DNA of 64,000 bases from Bacteroidales bacterium (GCA_024710405.1 JANJUV010000019.1:248001-312000); one strand, 5' to 3'; counted from the stretch's first letter, positions 27,410 to 36,354 are shown. The notes: generated by a model from the letters alone, not told the origin. Program-made: numbers and translations.

Positions 27410-27727
27410 TTAGCGATTAAAGTATTCGATACTGGTAAGGGCAGTAAACGCCACGAACAAAACAGCCACGAGTACGACAAGCCATGTGTAGAGTTTCATA
27501 TCGTACTTCAGATGCATGAAGTAATAAGCAACTACCACCACTTTGACAGTTGCGATGAGCAGTGCTGTAGCCACTGACAGGGATCTGAGATCGGCACCAA
27601 AAACGGATACTACTACCGTCACAACAGTCAGGAGCAACAAAGCCAGCAAGGTGCTGAAGTGGTCCTTATAGCTGCTTATGTGGTGTTCTTTATGATTCTC
27701 GGTGTTATGTAAATTTTTATTTTCCAT
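27410..27727 (-). CDS. coxD: Cytochrome c oxidase subunit IV family protein
   Basis: The start at 27727 (MENKNLHNTENHK) gives a 105-residue protein with three predicted membrane helices (VVTVVVSVFGAD, ATVKVVVVAYYFMHLKYD, LVVLVAVLFVAFTALT). The longer frame to 27784 would overlap coxC by 53 bp and has no support. The AYYFMHLKYD motif is typical of the prokaryotic subunit IV (COX4_pro type). It stabilises the oxidase complex and has no cofactor. Confidence 0.85.
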   Translation of the reverse strand: MENKNLHNTENHKEHHISSYKDHFSTLLALLLLTVVTVVVSVFGADLRSLSVATALLIATVKVVVVAYYFMHLKYDMKLYTWLVVLVAVLFVAFTALTSIEYFNR

Positions 27728-27731
27728 GTTT

Positions 27732-28361
27732 TCAATGAATAAGGTAAAACAATGGGAACAGATAAATCCAGATAAGGTCAACAAGGTGCCAATAAAGTCC
27801 GGCGTTCTCTGTCAGGGTATATTTTTCTGAGGTGACGAGTCCCTTTTTCGTGCGGTAGATGACTACCCCGATAATAACGGCTCCAATAATAATGTGTAGC
27901 GCATGAAGCCCGGTCATGAAAAAATACAGGTAAAAAAACAATCCCTCACCTTTGGGCAGACTTTCGTAGTAATCCATTCCCGGGAAAAGTCCGTGATGTA
28001 TCTTCGAACTCCATTCAAAATACTTGATTACCATAAAGATGATTGCGGCAGCGAGGGTTGCATACAAAAGGTTGACCGAAAGTTTAATGTTTCCTTTCTG
28101 AATGGCTGTGATCGACATGGCAATCGTCATACTGCTCACAAGGAGAACAACAGTGTTGATGGTGCCCATGGTAACATCAAGTTCGAAAGACGAAAGAAGG
28201 AATGCTTCATGGTTAATCATTCTGTACACCATATACACAATGAATAATCCGCCGAAAAGCAGCAATTCGGTGAACAGGAAGAGCCACATGCCCATTTTTG
28301 AGGCTTCGGCGTCACGGTTATGCCCTGAGTTGGGCAACACAAATCCTGAGGCGTGTTCCAT
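27732..28361 (-). CDS. coxC: Cytochrome c oxidase subunit III
   Basis: The 209-residue protein has five predicted membrane helices, as usual for the short subunit III of caa3 enzymes. It starts with a conserved KMGMWLFLFTELLLFGGLF helix and contains GLHALHIIIGAVIIG and AGLYWHLVDLIWIYLFPLFYL. Subunit III lines the oxygen-entry side of subunit I. Only one subunit III gene is present here. It lies 7 bp after coxA. Confidence 0.93.
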   Translation of the reverse strand: MEHASGFVLPNSGHNRDAEASKMGMWLFLFTELLLFGGLFIVYMVYRMINHEAFLLSSFELDVTMGTINTVVLLVSSMTIAMSITAIQKGNIKLSVNLLYATLAAAIIFMVIKYFEWSSKIHHGLFPGMDYYESLPKGEGLFFYLYFFMTGLHALHIIIGAVIIGVVIYRTKKGLVTSEKYTLTENAGLYWHLVDLIWIYLFPLFYLIH

Positions 28362-28368
28362 ATAGATT

Positions 28369-29988
28369 CTATTCTTTAATGGTTGGTTTATGTTCGAAGT
28401 CGTAAGGTCCGTTTTTCGGCAATTCAGGCATACGGTCGAAATTCTGCACCGGTGGTGGTGACTGTGTCTGCCACTCGAGCGTTATGCCACCCCAGGGATT
28501 TCTTCCGGGCTTTTCTTTGCTTTTGAAATAGGCGTATATGAGGTTTCCGAGCATGAGGATTAGTCCTACAGCCAGAATCCATGAACCGAATGTGCTGATC
28601 ATGTTGGGCAAATGAAATTCGGGCAGATAGTCATAATAACGTCGGGGCATTCCCATTAGGCCTGCAATCAGCATGGGGAAATACAGGGTGTTGAAACCAA
28701 TAAACAAAAGCGTAAACGCAGTGTTGGCAACTTTAGCATTATACATCTTGCCCCATATCTTTGGAAACCAGTAATGAAGCGCTCCGAAGAATGCAAAACC
28801 CGTTCCGCCAAACATTACATAGTGAAAATGGCCAACCACAAAATATGTGTCGTGCAAATGAATGTCGGTGGCCAGCGCACCCAGCAACAAGCCGGTAAAA
28901 CCACCAATCATAAACTGGAAAATAAACGCAAGGGCATACAAAAGCGGGGTGTGCACATGAATAGAACCTTTATAGAGCGTGGCCACCCAGTTGAACACCT
29001 TAATAGCCGTTGGAATGGCAACGAGGAAAGTGAGAATCGAGAAAATGAACCTTCCCGTGCCGCTCATGCCTGAGGTGAACATGTGGTGACCCCAGATGAA
29101 GTAACCAACGAAAGCAATTGCCAGACTCGAAAACGCAATGGCTTTGTAGCCGAAAATTGTCCTTCTGGCAAAGGTGGGCAATAACTCGGAGATGATTCCG
29201 AACGCTGGTAAAGCCATGATATACACGGCCGGATGTGAATAAATCCAGAAGAGATGCTGATACAGAATAGGGTCGCCGCCTATGGAAGGATCGAATAGAC
29301 CCACACCAAAAAATCGTTCAGCAACGATCATCATCAATGTGATGCCAATGATCGGGGTAGCCAAAAGCTGAATCCACGAAGTTGCATACAAAGCCCACGC
29401 AAACAGGGGCATTTTCAGAAATGTCATGCCCGGCGTGCGTAACCTGTGGATGGTAACGATAAAGTTGAGCCCGGTGAGAATACTCGAAAAACCGAGTACA
29501 AAGGCAGCCAGCACGGACATCGTGACATTCGTTCCCGTTTTTACACTGTATGGTGCGTAAAATGTCCATCCAGTATCAGCCGGTCCGTCGCCGAAAATCA
29601 GTGTCGACAACGCCATGATTGCCCCAATGATGTAAATCCACCATGACAGTAGATTTAGCCGAGGAAACGAAACGTCATCGGTCCCCAGCATAATGGGAAG
29701 GAAAAAGTTCCCAAAGACAGCCGGAATACTGGGAATAATAAACAGGAAAATCATGATAACCCCGTGGAGGGTAAATATCTGATTGTAGGTCTGTGCCTCA
29801 AGAAGGTCTTTGCCGGGATTGAGCAATTCGAGCCGCATCAAAATCCCTAAAGTCACTCCTACGAGGAAAAACGTGATGAGAGCGTAGAGATACAACAAAC
29901 CTATACGCTTGTGGTCAACACTGAAAATCCAGGAGAACAAACCTTTTTTCCCCTGAAGATAATTGAGATCAGTAGATACTGTTGCCAT
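28369..29988 (-). CDS. coxA: Cytochrome c oxidase subunit I, A2-type haem-copper oxygen reductase
   Basis: The 539-residue subunit has 12 helices and all metal ligands: His75 and His389 for low-spin haem a, His387 for haem a3, His252, His301 and His302 for CuB, and the cross-linked Tyr256. Helix VI reads YSHPAVY (250-256); the Glu of A1-type enzymes is absent and the Tyr-Ser pair of A2-type enzymes is present. That places it with the Rhodothermus-like caa3 oxidases. It reduces O2 to water and pumps protons. It is the first structural subunit gene, 5 bp after the SCO gene. Confidence 0.96.
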   Translation of the reverse strand: MATVSTDLNYLQGKKGLFSWIFSVDHKRIGLLYLYALITFFLVGVTLGILMRLELLNPGKDLLEAQTYNQIFTLHGVIMIFLFIIPSIPAVFGNFFLPIMLGTDDVSFPRLNLLSWWIYIIGAIMALSTLIFGDGPADTGWTFYAPYSVKTGTNVTMSVLAAFVLGFSSILTGLNFIVTIHRLRTPGMTFLKMPLFAWALYATSWIQLLATPIIGITLMMIVAERFFGVGLFDPSIGGDPILYQHLFWIYSHPAVYIMALPAFGIISELLPTFARRTIFGYKAIAFSSLAIAFVGYFIWGHHMFTSGMSGTGRFIFSILTFLVAIPTAIKVFNWVATLYKGSIHVHTPLLYALAFIFQFMIGGFTGLLLGALATDIHLHDTYFVVGHFHYVMFGGTGFAFFGALHYWFPKIWGKMYNAKVANTAFTLLFIGFNTLYFPMLIAGLMGMPRRYYDYLPEFHLPNMISTFGSWILAVGLILMLGNLIYAYFKSKEKPGRNPWGGITLEWQTQSPPPVQNFDRMPELPKNGPYDFEHKPTIKE

Positions 29989-29993
29989 ACAAT

Positions 29994-30788
29994 TTATGTT
30001 GCATTATTGGTTTTATTCTTTTTTCTGTTCGAAACAATGAGGAATGAAAACAATCCGATGGCTAATATCAGGATTGCAGTGCCTGAAATTTTTGTGATAT
30101 TCAATACATAACGTTGTCCTTCAGGATCGTAACTAAAACAAAACTTGAGCACTTTGTTGATTGTGGGCCCTGACTTGCCCATGCCTGCTTCGATTATCGC
30201 CATCTTCATGTCGAAAGGCAAAAAGTAGGTGCCGTGCAGATAGCGTGTAATTTTTCCGTCGGGGCTGACCACAACAAGTGTCGCCGGATGAATATATTCA
30301 CTGCCTTCTTTTTTAACCTGATAGCCGATGTTGTCGAGGAAACCTTTGATGGTGAGACTGTCACCGGTAAAAAAACGCCAGCTGTTCTCAGTGTCACCTT
30401 TGCCAACCAGTTTTTCATACGTTTTTTTCTTGTTTTGAGCCAAAACAGTTTTCTCTGTATGGCTGAAGCTGATCGTGAACACCTCATAGTCTTTGCCTAA
30501 TTCCAGGTCCGATTTCTTCATCACATCGGCAAGCCCATTCATCAAAGGGGTGCAAATTCCCGGACATTCGTAATATACCATGGCGATAATAGTAGGCTTG
30601 TTAATGGCCTCCCTGATATCGACCTTCTCAAATTTCTCGTCTGTAAATACTTGTCCTTCATTTATGTAGGAATCAAGTTGCTCGTAAACACCTAATTTTT
30701 CTTCAGCTGACCCTGACGCATACAATTGGCCGGATTTGGAGGCAATAAGCAAGCAAACGAGCAGAATATAACCTATTAAACGTTTCAT
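29994..30788 (-). CDS. sco: SCO1/SenC family copper chaperone, membrane anchored at both ends
   Basis: The thioredoxin-fold protein carries the copper-binding CxxxC (ECPGICTPLM, about residues 73-82) and the distal His in RYLHGTYFLP. It delivers copper to CuA of subunit II. Signal-anchor at residues 5-22; a second membrane segment (about 230-250; ISGTAILILAIGLFSFLIV) precedes a basic tail, so the domain faces the periplasm. It is the first gene of the sco-coxA-coxC-coxD-coxB-cyoE run; a perfect palindrome lies 49-65 bp upstream of its start codon. Confidence 0.93.
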   Translation of the reverse strand: MKRLIGYILLVCLLIASKSGQLYASGSAEEKLGVYEQLDSYINEGQVFTDEKFEKVDIREAINKPTIIAMVYYECPGICTPLMNGLADVMKKSDLELGKDYEVFTISFSHTEKTVLAQNKKKTYEKLVGKGDTENSWRFFTGDSLTIKGFLDNIGYQVKKEGSEYIHPATLVVVSPDGKITRYLHGTYFLPFDMKMAIIEAGMGKSGPTINKVLKFCFSYDPEGQRYVLNITKISGTAILILAIGLFSFLIVSNRKKNKTNNAT

Positions 30789-30836
30789 TTTAAATGATAT
30801 GGATAAAGTGGTTTTGAGATAATTTGGCTCGGCTAA

Positions 30837-30853
30837 TTTAGAATAATTCTAAA
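30837..30853. promoter_or_regulatory. 17-bp palindrome upstream of sco, candidate operator shared with the cbb3 operon
   Basis: TTTAGAATAATTCTAAA is a perfect palindrome with 8-bp arms and one central base (7-1-7 core TTAGAAT-A-ATTCTAA). It lies in the divergent gap between sco (minus) and the LruC lipoprotein gene (plus), 49-65 bp upstream of the sco start codon. Fifteen of its 17 positions match the element at 41186-41202. The 7-1-7 arrangement resembles boxes of the Fur superfamily (Fur, PerR, Zur); the regulator is not identified. Confidence 0.55.
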
Positions 30854-30865
30854 CAATCAAACAAA

Positions 30866-30873
30866 TATTTTTG
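30866..30873 (+). promoter_or_regulatory. Candidate -7 element directed to the LruC lipoprotein gene
   Basis: TATTTTTG matches TAnnTTTG, 211 bp upstream of the LruC gene start. It lies 13 bp to the right of the 17-bp palindrome, which would then cover the -33 region. The long leader makes this uncertain. Confidence 0.3.
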
Positions 30874-31083
30874 TAAAAAGTTTTTTGTCAGTAGGATAGA
30901 TGTAATTTTTTGCCTATTTTTGGAGGGAAATCCAATCAGGTGTCAATGGTTTTTCCATAATTCGTACATGAGTCCCATAATGAAAACGTTTTTTTTTGGA
31001 TACATTACTATATAGTCCATTTAACTAGTTAGTTATATATTTTAGCACGGTTATTGGATATATCTATATAAACATTCCTCAGC

Positions 31084-33558
31084 ATGAAAACATACCTTGG
31101 CTCTCTGATACTTTTTGCTGTTTTGTTCAGTTTTTCGGGATGCCGAAAACATTTCGAGGATTACCCGGGCAATAGCGCTGAAAAAATGACTGATCTGAAG
31201 GTTCCTGCTTCTTTTGACTGGAAAACAACTCAGGACATTGAGTTGACGGTTACATTACCTGCCGGAAGTGTTTACCCTATGCAGTCAAAGCTAAGTATTT
31301 ATTTATCAAATCCTTTGCAGAATGGCGAATTGCTTGCCACAGGCAGTTTGAATCAGGGTGAGCCTTTTGTGAGGTTGGTCAGGATTCCATCCTATTTGAG
31401 AAGTCTGTATCTGATGCTTGAAACCAGTACAGGATCAAAACATTTTACCGAGATTCCCATTAGTGGAAACAGCATAAATTACTCCTTCCCGGATCAAAAG
31501 TCGGATTTTGTCCTGAAGTCAACTGAAGCGGTTACCAACGATGGTCCTGAATGCGATAACTGCGATCAGGTGATTTCGGGTAATGGCAACGTTAACATTT
31601 CCGGCGGACAAACCTACTGCGTCACAGGGAGTTTCACCGGAACAGTCAGCTTTCAAACCTGGAACGGAGGAGGTACATTAAAAGTATGCGGCAATGCATC
31701 ATTATCCGGCACAACTACATTGGGAACAAACAGTCATATCATTGTCACGCAAAATGGATCGCTCACCATGAACGCGCTTTCTATGTGGGGCAATTCGGCC
31801 AGTGTATCAGTTTATTCCAATGCATCACTTACTGTGAATAATGGTTTTTCCACTGTAGGGACTTTTCTGAATTATGGGCAGATTGTGGTCAATGGCAGTC
31901 TCACTGTTCAGCAACTAAACAATCCGTTTGTTAACAATGGCACCATACAGTTAAGTAACGGGAACTTTCAGCTGAACAATGCCACGATGACACAATCAGG
32001 CAACCTGACAGTTTCAGGCACTGTAAAGCTGAATACCAACAGCTCGATGACCAATGACGGCAACATCAGTTCGGGCGGACAGTTCGAAATAAACGGCAGC
32101 GTGCTGGCCAATACAGGTACGATCACAGTTACAACATCGCATTTCAGCATTAATGGTAGTTCTTCGTTTGTTAATCAAGGATCATTAGACCTTACCACAG
32201 GCAACTTCAATGTTAACTCAAACTCATTCATCAATAATGGTTCGGTAACTGCCGGCGGCCGGATAAGTTTTAACTCAGGCAGCAGCGTAGTAAACAATTG
32301 TATGATGGTTTGTCAGGGTCTTGCTGAATTCAATACGGGTAATATTATCTTTGATAATGGATATCTCCGTAGCGAGACCAAAATCCAGATCAACAGCGGA
32401 GCCAATACTACGCTCAAGAACGGAAGCATGTTGTCAACGGTCGATTTTGATCTGTACGCCAATATTAACGGGCAGCAGGCAACCAATTCGATAAAAACCG
32501 AGAACCTGTTCCGTATGTCGTCACAAACTGTAAGCGGACCTGTGGAACTGGCGACGGATAACCTGCAAATCCTTCCGGGAACACCTGTTTCGCAACATTT
32601 TATCAATGGAGCAACAGTGGTTGCCCTGGGCAGCGAGCAGAATTTTCTGCCAATAACTGCCTGTAATCCGGAAGGTGTTGGTTCTGTTACCATCAGTGAT
32701 GCCGATAATGATGGCGTGCCTGATGATCTTGATGATTTTCCCAATGACCCCGACAGAGCGTACCGCTCATGGTATCCCGGTCAGAATACATACTCAACAG
32801 TAGCATTCGAAGACCTGTGGCCTGGCCTCGGTGACTTCGACTTTAATGATGTTGTTGTTACATTCCAGTACGAAATGATAACAAATTCCTCTAATGAACT
32901 TGTTGACCTTATGGGAAGGTTCAGGCTGATGGCTGCAGGTGCCAGCTTAAACAATGGTTTTGCTGTTTCATTGCCCGTTTCACCGGTTCATATCGCTTCG
33001 GTAACCGGAGGGCAGATTGACGGCGGCGCAATTCAATTTGAACAGAATGGCACCGAAGCAGGACACACTGCTCACTCGGTAATCATTGTTTACGACGCTA
33101 TCAATACTACATTTGGCGGCGGGTTTATCAACACAATACCGGGCAACACCTATATTGAGACCGACACGCTTACCGTCGCAGTTAGTTTTGCCGACCCCCA
33201 AGCCTCTTACGGCGCTGCTCCATTCAATCCGTTCATCTACGTGAATCAGGAGAGAAGCAAAGAAATCCATTTGCTTGATTTTCCGCCAACCGAATTGGTC
33301 AATCCTGCCTTTTTCGGCACATGGGAGGACAGGTCGGTTCCGGCAACAGGGGCTTATTACAAAACCGAAGCGAACCTGCCCTGGGCCATTGAAATTCCTG
33401 TAACTTTCGATTATCCAATTGAAACTATTGATATCTTGCTGACGCATTTGAAGTTTGCTGAATGGGCATCTTCGGGGGGTACGGTTTATCAGGACTGGTA
33501 CCTTGACCTTTCAGGCTACAGGAATCAGCAACATATTTACCAGGTGCCCGGACAATAA
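31084..33558 (+). CDS. LruC domain lipoprotein with Asn-rich repeat region
   Basis: A lipoprotein signal peptide ends in FSFSGC (Cys20). Residues about 40-140 form a small beta domain. Residues about 155-510 are rich in Asn, Ser, Thr and Gly, with recurring units such as NNGTIQLSNGNFQLNN, NDGNISSGGQFEING and NNGSVTAGGRISFNSG, consistent with a right-handed beta-solenoid. A Ca-binding DADNDGVPDDLDDFPNDPDRA segment opens the LruC domain (about 537-820; GDFDFNDVVVTFQYEM). The protein is probably displayed on the outer membrane. It is the only plus-strand gene in the respiratory island and shows no functional link to it. Function unknown. Confidence 0.82.
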   Translation: MKTYLGSLILFAVLFSFSGCRKHFEDYPGNSAEKMTDLKVPASFDWKTTQDIELTVTLPAGSVYPMQSKLSIYLSNPLQNGELLATGSLNQGEPFVRLVRIPSYLRSLYLMLETSTGSKHFTEIPISGNSINYSFPDQKSDFVLKSTEAVTNDGPECDNCDQVISGNGNVNISGGQTYCVTGSFTGTVSFQTWNGGGTLKVCGNASLSGTTTLGTNSHIIVTQNGSLTMNALSMWGNSASVSVYSNASLTVNNGFSTVGTFLNYGQIVVNGSLTVQQLNNPFVNNGTIQLSNGNFQLNNATMTQSGNLTVSGTVKLNTNSSMTNDGNISSGGQFEINGSVLANTGTITVTTSHFSINGSSSFVNQGSLDLTTGNFNVNSNSFINNGSVTAGGRISFNSGSSVVNNCMMVCQGLAEFNTGNIIFDNGYLRSETKIQINSGANTTLKNGSMLSTVDFDLYANINGQQATNSIKTENLFRMSSQTVSGPVELATDNLQILPGTPVSQHFINGATVVALGSEQNFLPITACNPEGVGSVTISDADNDGVPDDLDDFPNDPDRAYRSWYPGQNTYSTVAFEDLWPGLGDFDFNDVVVTFQYEMITNSSNELVDLMGRFRLMAAGASLNNGFAVSLPVSPVHIASVTGGQIDGGAIQFEQNGTEAGHTAHSVIIVYDAINTTFGGGFINTIPGNTYIETDTLTVAVSFADPQASYGAAPFNPFIYVNQERSKEIHLLDFPPTELVNPAFFGTWEDRSVPATGAYYKTEANLPWAIEIPVTFDYPIETIDILLTHLKFAEWASSGGTVYQDWYLDLSGYRNQQHIYQVPGQ

Positions 33559-33580
33559 TGAAAACTTAATGACCCAAAAG

Positions 33581-33614
33581 AAAAACCATCCTCGAATTCA
33601 GGATGGTTTTTTTT
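33581..33614 (+). terminator. Rho-independent terminator of the LruC gene
   Basis: AAAAACCATCCT pairs with AGGATGGTTTTT around a short loop and runs into eight T, 22 bp after the stop codon. Confidence 0.85.
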
Positions 33615-33963
33615 ATCATAAAAGTTTTGATTACAAGAGGTAACCATGAATGTGATTAAATACTAATGATTGAGAATCGGATGGTTTGCTTACTTGTTAA
33701 GTGTTTGGTAATGTACTTGAATCCTGTCATGCCGAATTGTTTAGGCTTCCCATTTTTAGTCCAGTTCATAAGTGTACAATTTTCATTTTATCATATGGTT
33801 GATAAATGGGTTGGAATTGATCATGGGTTAAAGCAGGGTCTTTTGAAATTTAGTTGGCTCAGTAAGCCACAGCAGGCTCAGCCAAAATACGGGATATTGA
33901 CCCTGGTATCGACAGGCAATCACAGCCCTCTTAAAATGTGTCCCATTAAATCCGGGTGATTCA
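33615..33963. other. Gene-free region between two terminators
   Basis: The stretch lies between the LruC terminator and the terminator of the DUF4920 operon. An open frame at 33666-33959 (plus) has no signal sequence, motif or recognisable homology. No repeats or promoters were recognised. Confidence 0.5.
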
Positions 33964-33999
33964 AAAAAAAAACCTCTCTGAAATCCAGAAAGGTTTTTT
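33964..33999. terminator. Terminator of the cytochrome c/DUF4920 operon (minus strand), possibly bidirectional
   Basis: AAAAAACCTCTCTG pairs with CAGAAAGGTTTTTT with a single C-A mismatch and a 5-nt loop. It lies 19 bp beyond the stop of the DUF4920 gene and has T tracts in both directions. Confidence 0.75.
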
Positions 34000-34017
34000 C
34001 GTTCAGCATAAGCTCAA

Positions 34018-34539
34018 TTATTCAATAATCACTCCTGCTGCCTCAATGGTATATTTCCATGCATCTTCGGTGATGGCGTCAATTTCTTCCTGGCTTCTGC
34101 CTGCATCCTCAGCATAATGTTTGAGCATATCAACAGATATTAGTTCACGAACGGCAGTGCCTTCAACCCAGGCTGTTTTGCCTGAAGCATCCATGGGTAC
34201 ATAAAAATCATGATCCTTCATGTTTACCATGATTTCTTCACCGTTTCCAAGATCAAAAGTGAGCCAACAGCCGGTGTGCTGACAAACTTCAACGATGGTG
34301 CCAAAAACTTTTACACCAATGGCTGTATCGCTATTGATCAGTCCTGCAATTTCAGTAACCGGAACAGCTCCTTCTTTATTAAACTCCTGACCAAATGAAC
34401 CTGTTGAAGGCAGGGCAGTGTTTTCGGTTGCATGTTCGTGGTCATGTTCATGATCATGGGTCTGAGGTTGTCCACAGGCAAAAGCCAATGAAACCAAGGC
34501 AACAACCATAAACTGAAAAAATTTGCTTCCGCTTATCAT
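34018..34539 (-). CDS. DUF4920 lipoprotein with His-rich metal-binding segment
   Basis: A lipoprotein signal ends at Cys22 (SLAFAC) and is followed by THDHEHDHEHA, a likely metal-binding His/Asp/Glu cluster. The remaining part is a DUF4920 OB-like domain with IVEVCQHTGCWLTFDLGNG and VNMKDHDFYVPM, which holds a CxxxxC pair and further His residues. It overlaps the preceding cytochrome c gene by 4 bp (ATGA). Position among oxidase assembly genes and the His cluster suggest copper handling in the periplasm; no activity is established for the family. Confidence 0.8.
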   Translation of the reverse strand: MISGSKFFQFMVVALVSLAFACGQPQTHDHEHDHEHATENTALPSTGSFGQEFNKEGAVPVTEIAGLINSDTAIGVKVFGTIVEVCQHTGCWLTFDLGNGEEIMVNMKDHDFYVPMDASGKTAWVEGTAVRELISVDMLKHYAEDAGRSQEEIDAITEDAWKYTIEAAGVIIE

Positions 34540-35018
34540 GGTGTTCTTGGGTTAATTACCACATCCTTAACGTCCTCAACGGTAATCATACCGAAGTCAT
34601 TACCAAAATGATTGGCTACATAATTAATGACTGCAACAGCTTCTTCTTTGGTATCGACCTGAGGAGGCATAGGAGCAGAGTACTTCACGCCGTTGATGAC
34701 ACTTCCTCCGGGTGTTCCGTTAAGCACTTGTGAAACAGCGCCTAATCTGTTGTTCTTCAAAAAATCAGAGCCTAATAATGATGGAAATGCGCCTGGAATT
34801 CCCTGTCCGTTGGCCTGATGGCAAACAATACATTTTTCGTTGAAAATTTTCTCGCCAAGTGCATGGGGATTTTCTGCCGGCTTGGCAGGCTCTTCGATAA
34901 CTGTTTGCTCAGCAACAGCCTCGGTTTTGGTTTCGGTTCCGCCGCCTCCGCAGCTGCTGAAACCGATGGTCAGTGCCATGGCAATCATGGAACTGAACAG
35001 GATATTGGATTTTTTCAT
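34536..35018 (-). CDS. Monohaem cytochrome c lipoprotein
   Basis: The lipoprotein signal ends at Cys23 (GFSSC). A Gly/Thr/Glu/Pro linker then leads to a class I cytochrome c domain with CIVCH (about residues 63-67), NGQGIPGAFPSL and the Met ligand in SAPMPPQ. It is probably anchored on the periplasmic side and carries electrons between alternative complex III and an oxidase. It opens a two-gene operon with the DUF4920 lipoprotein and has its own -7 element 31 bp upstream. Confidence 0.9.
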   Translation of the reverse strand: MKKSNILFSSMIAMALTIGFSSCGGGGTETKTEAVAEQTVIEEPAKPAENPHALGEKIFNEKCIVCHQANGQGIPGAFPSLLGSDFLKNNRLGAVSQVLNGTPGGSVINGVKYSAPMPPQVDTKEEAVAVINYVANHFGNDFGMITVEDVKDVVINPRTP

Positions 35019-35048
35019 GATAATAAATTTGTGATGTTAAAAGTGGTG

Positions 35049-35056
35049 CAAAATTA
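35049..35056 (-). promoter_or_regulatory. -7 element of the cytochrome c lipoprotein operon
   Basis: On the minus strand the sequence reads TAATTTTG, matching TAnnTTTG, 31 bp before the start codon at 35018. Confidence 0.5.
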
Positions 35057-35154
35057 ACACAATTAGCCGACCAGACATTTAAAAAAACGACTTAATTCAT
35101 CCGTTAAATGACGGTTGAGAACCTTATTTGCTAATGTTTTTTCGGTTCGGGTGT

Positions 35155-35892
35155 TTATTGAGTATCGTCCGAACAGCAAGCTCCTTTGACCTGTACCTCC
35201 TTCACAGGAGTCAGTTTTTGGCTTTTGGGGCTGATATAAGGAATGCCCAGTGACATGCCTCTTAGAATGAATATGATCCCAAGAATCACGATGAAGACCG
35301 GAATGATTTTGTTAAGCTTATTCTTCAGTTTGGCTCCGACCATGTTTCCAAGCAGCGAAACAGCGAGCAGCAAGGGAATAGTGCCCAGTCCAAACGCTAC
35401 CATGAACAGAATTCCGGCCAGTACATCGTTTGTATTGATGGCGCCGGCGATTGCCACATAAACAAGACCGCAAGGCAGCAATCCATTCAACAATCCGATA
35501 ACAAGCAGGTTCCTTTTCGAATGGTTTCCAAATAATACTCGTAACCTGGACACGATTTTGCCGGAAATTCCATTTCCAAAACCGGCATTACCGAATTGAT
35601 CTTTAAACAAGAAAGGAAAGAAAACACTCAGGATCATCACCACGCCCAGCAGAATAGAGGCCCATTGCTGAAAACCGGCCATTTCAATTCCTTTACCAAG
35701 CAGCCCGAAAAGAAAACCCATGACGCCATAGGTCAAGGTACGCCCCAGATTATAGATAAGCCCGCCGATAGTGCGGTCAAACAAACTGCGTTGGCCAAGT
35801 GGCAATGCCACTGCTATTGGCCCACACATGCCGATGCAGTGCAAACTTCCGATCAACCCAATGGTCAGGCCGGTGTAAATGTCAAACATCAT
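35155..35892 (-). CDS. TauE/SafE-like (UreH-domain) membrane protein of the cbb3 assembly cluster
   Basis: The 245-residue protein has about six membrane helices and begins with GLTIGLIGSLHCIGMCGPIAVAL. That helix carries a HCxxMC motif, typical of the CcdA-like/UreH-domain proteins found next to ccoGHI genes. The C-terminus ends CCSDDTQ, which adds a Cys pair. The proteins are thought to move copper or reductant for cbb3 assembly. Its start overlaps the ccoH stop by one base, and it is the last gene of the ccoS-to-ccoH run. Confidence 0.8.
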   Translation of the reverse strand: MMFDIYTGLTIGLIGSLHCIGMCGPIAVALPLGQRSLFDRTIGGLIYNLGRTLTYGVMGFLFGLLGKGIEMAGFQQWASILLGVVMILSVFFPFLFKDQFGNAGFGNGISGKIVSRLRVLFGNHSKRNLLVIGLLNGLLPCGLVYVAIAGAINTNDVLAGILFMVAFGLGTIPLLLAVSLLGNMVGAKLKNKLNKIIPVFIVILGIIFILRGMSLGIPYISPKSQKLTPVKEVQVKGACCSDDTQ

Positions 35893-36332
35893 CAGGGGAG
35901 ATCCAGGGTTTTTTCTGCATAATATTCATTTCCCCCGCTGATCCAGTCAATTTTAACGATGTATCTTCCTTTAAGCAGGTTGGCAGGAAACCTGAAAATT
36001 CCCAATGAGTCAACGTTAAGTTTGGCAACCTGATCGTTTTTGTCAGAAACCCGCTGATAAAAATGAACCGTTCCTTCAACCTTTCCAGTGATTGCTGTTT
36101 GTGGGAATTGGATCTGAACCATGTCGTTTAGGTGTTTTACCAAAATTGAGTCGGCAAATACAGCTGCGTTGTTTCGTTTATCGATGAGTTGCTGATGTGC
36201 TTGTCCTTTTGGGTAGTAATCACTCTCAACAAGGTCAACGCTTTGCTGCATCATCAGTACAACAAATACGATCACCATAGTCATGAATGCTGCCATTGAA
36301 ACAACAAGTTTGGTTCCCCAGTTCCATTTCAT
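35892..36332 (-). CDS. ccoH: FixH/CcoH family cbb3 assembly protein
   Basis: The 146-residue protein has a single N-terminal membrane helix (about 8-28; KLVVSMAAFMTMVIVFVVLMM), then VDLVESDYYPKGQAHQQ, the FixH signature. A periplasmic beta domain ends ISGGNEYYAEKTLDL. FixH/CcoH stabilises the cbb3 complex during assembly. It lies between ccoG and the TauE/SafE-like gene. Confidence 0.9.
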   Translation of the reverse strand: MKWNWGTKLVVSMAAFMTMVIVFVVLMMQQSVDLVESDYYPKGQAHQQLIDKRNNAAVFADSILVKHLNDMVQIQFPQTAITGKVEGTVHFYQRVSDKNDQVAKLNVDSLGIFRFPANLLKGRYIVKIDWISGGNEYYAEKTLDLP

Positions 36333-36354
36333 TGAAGTAGGTTGTTGGTTGCTA

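Noticed and set aside
33666-33959. 97-codon open frame between two terminators
   Set aside because: No motif, no signal sequence and no ribosome-binding or promoter context; I could not recognise a transposase remnant in it either.
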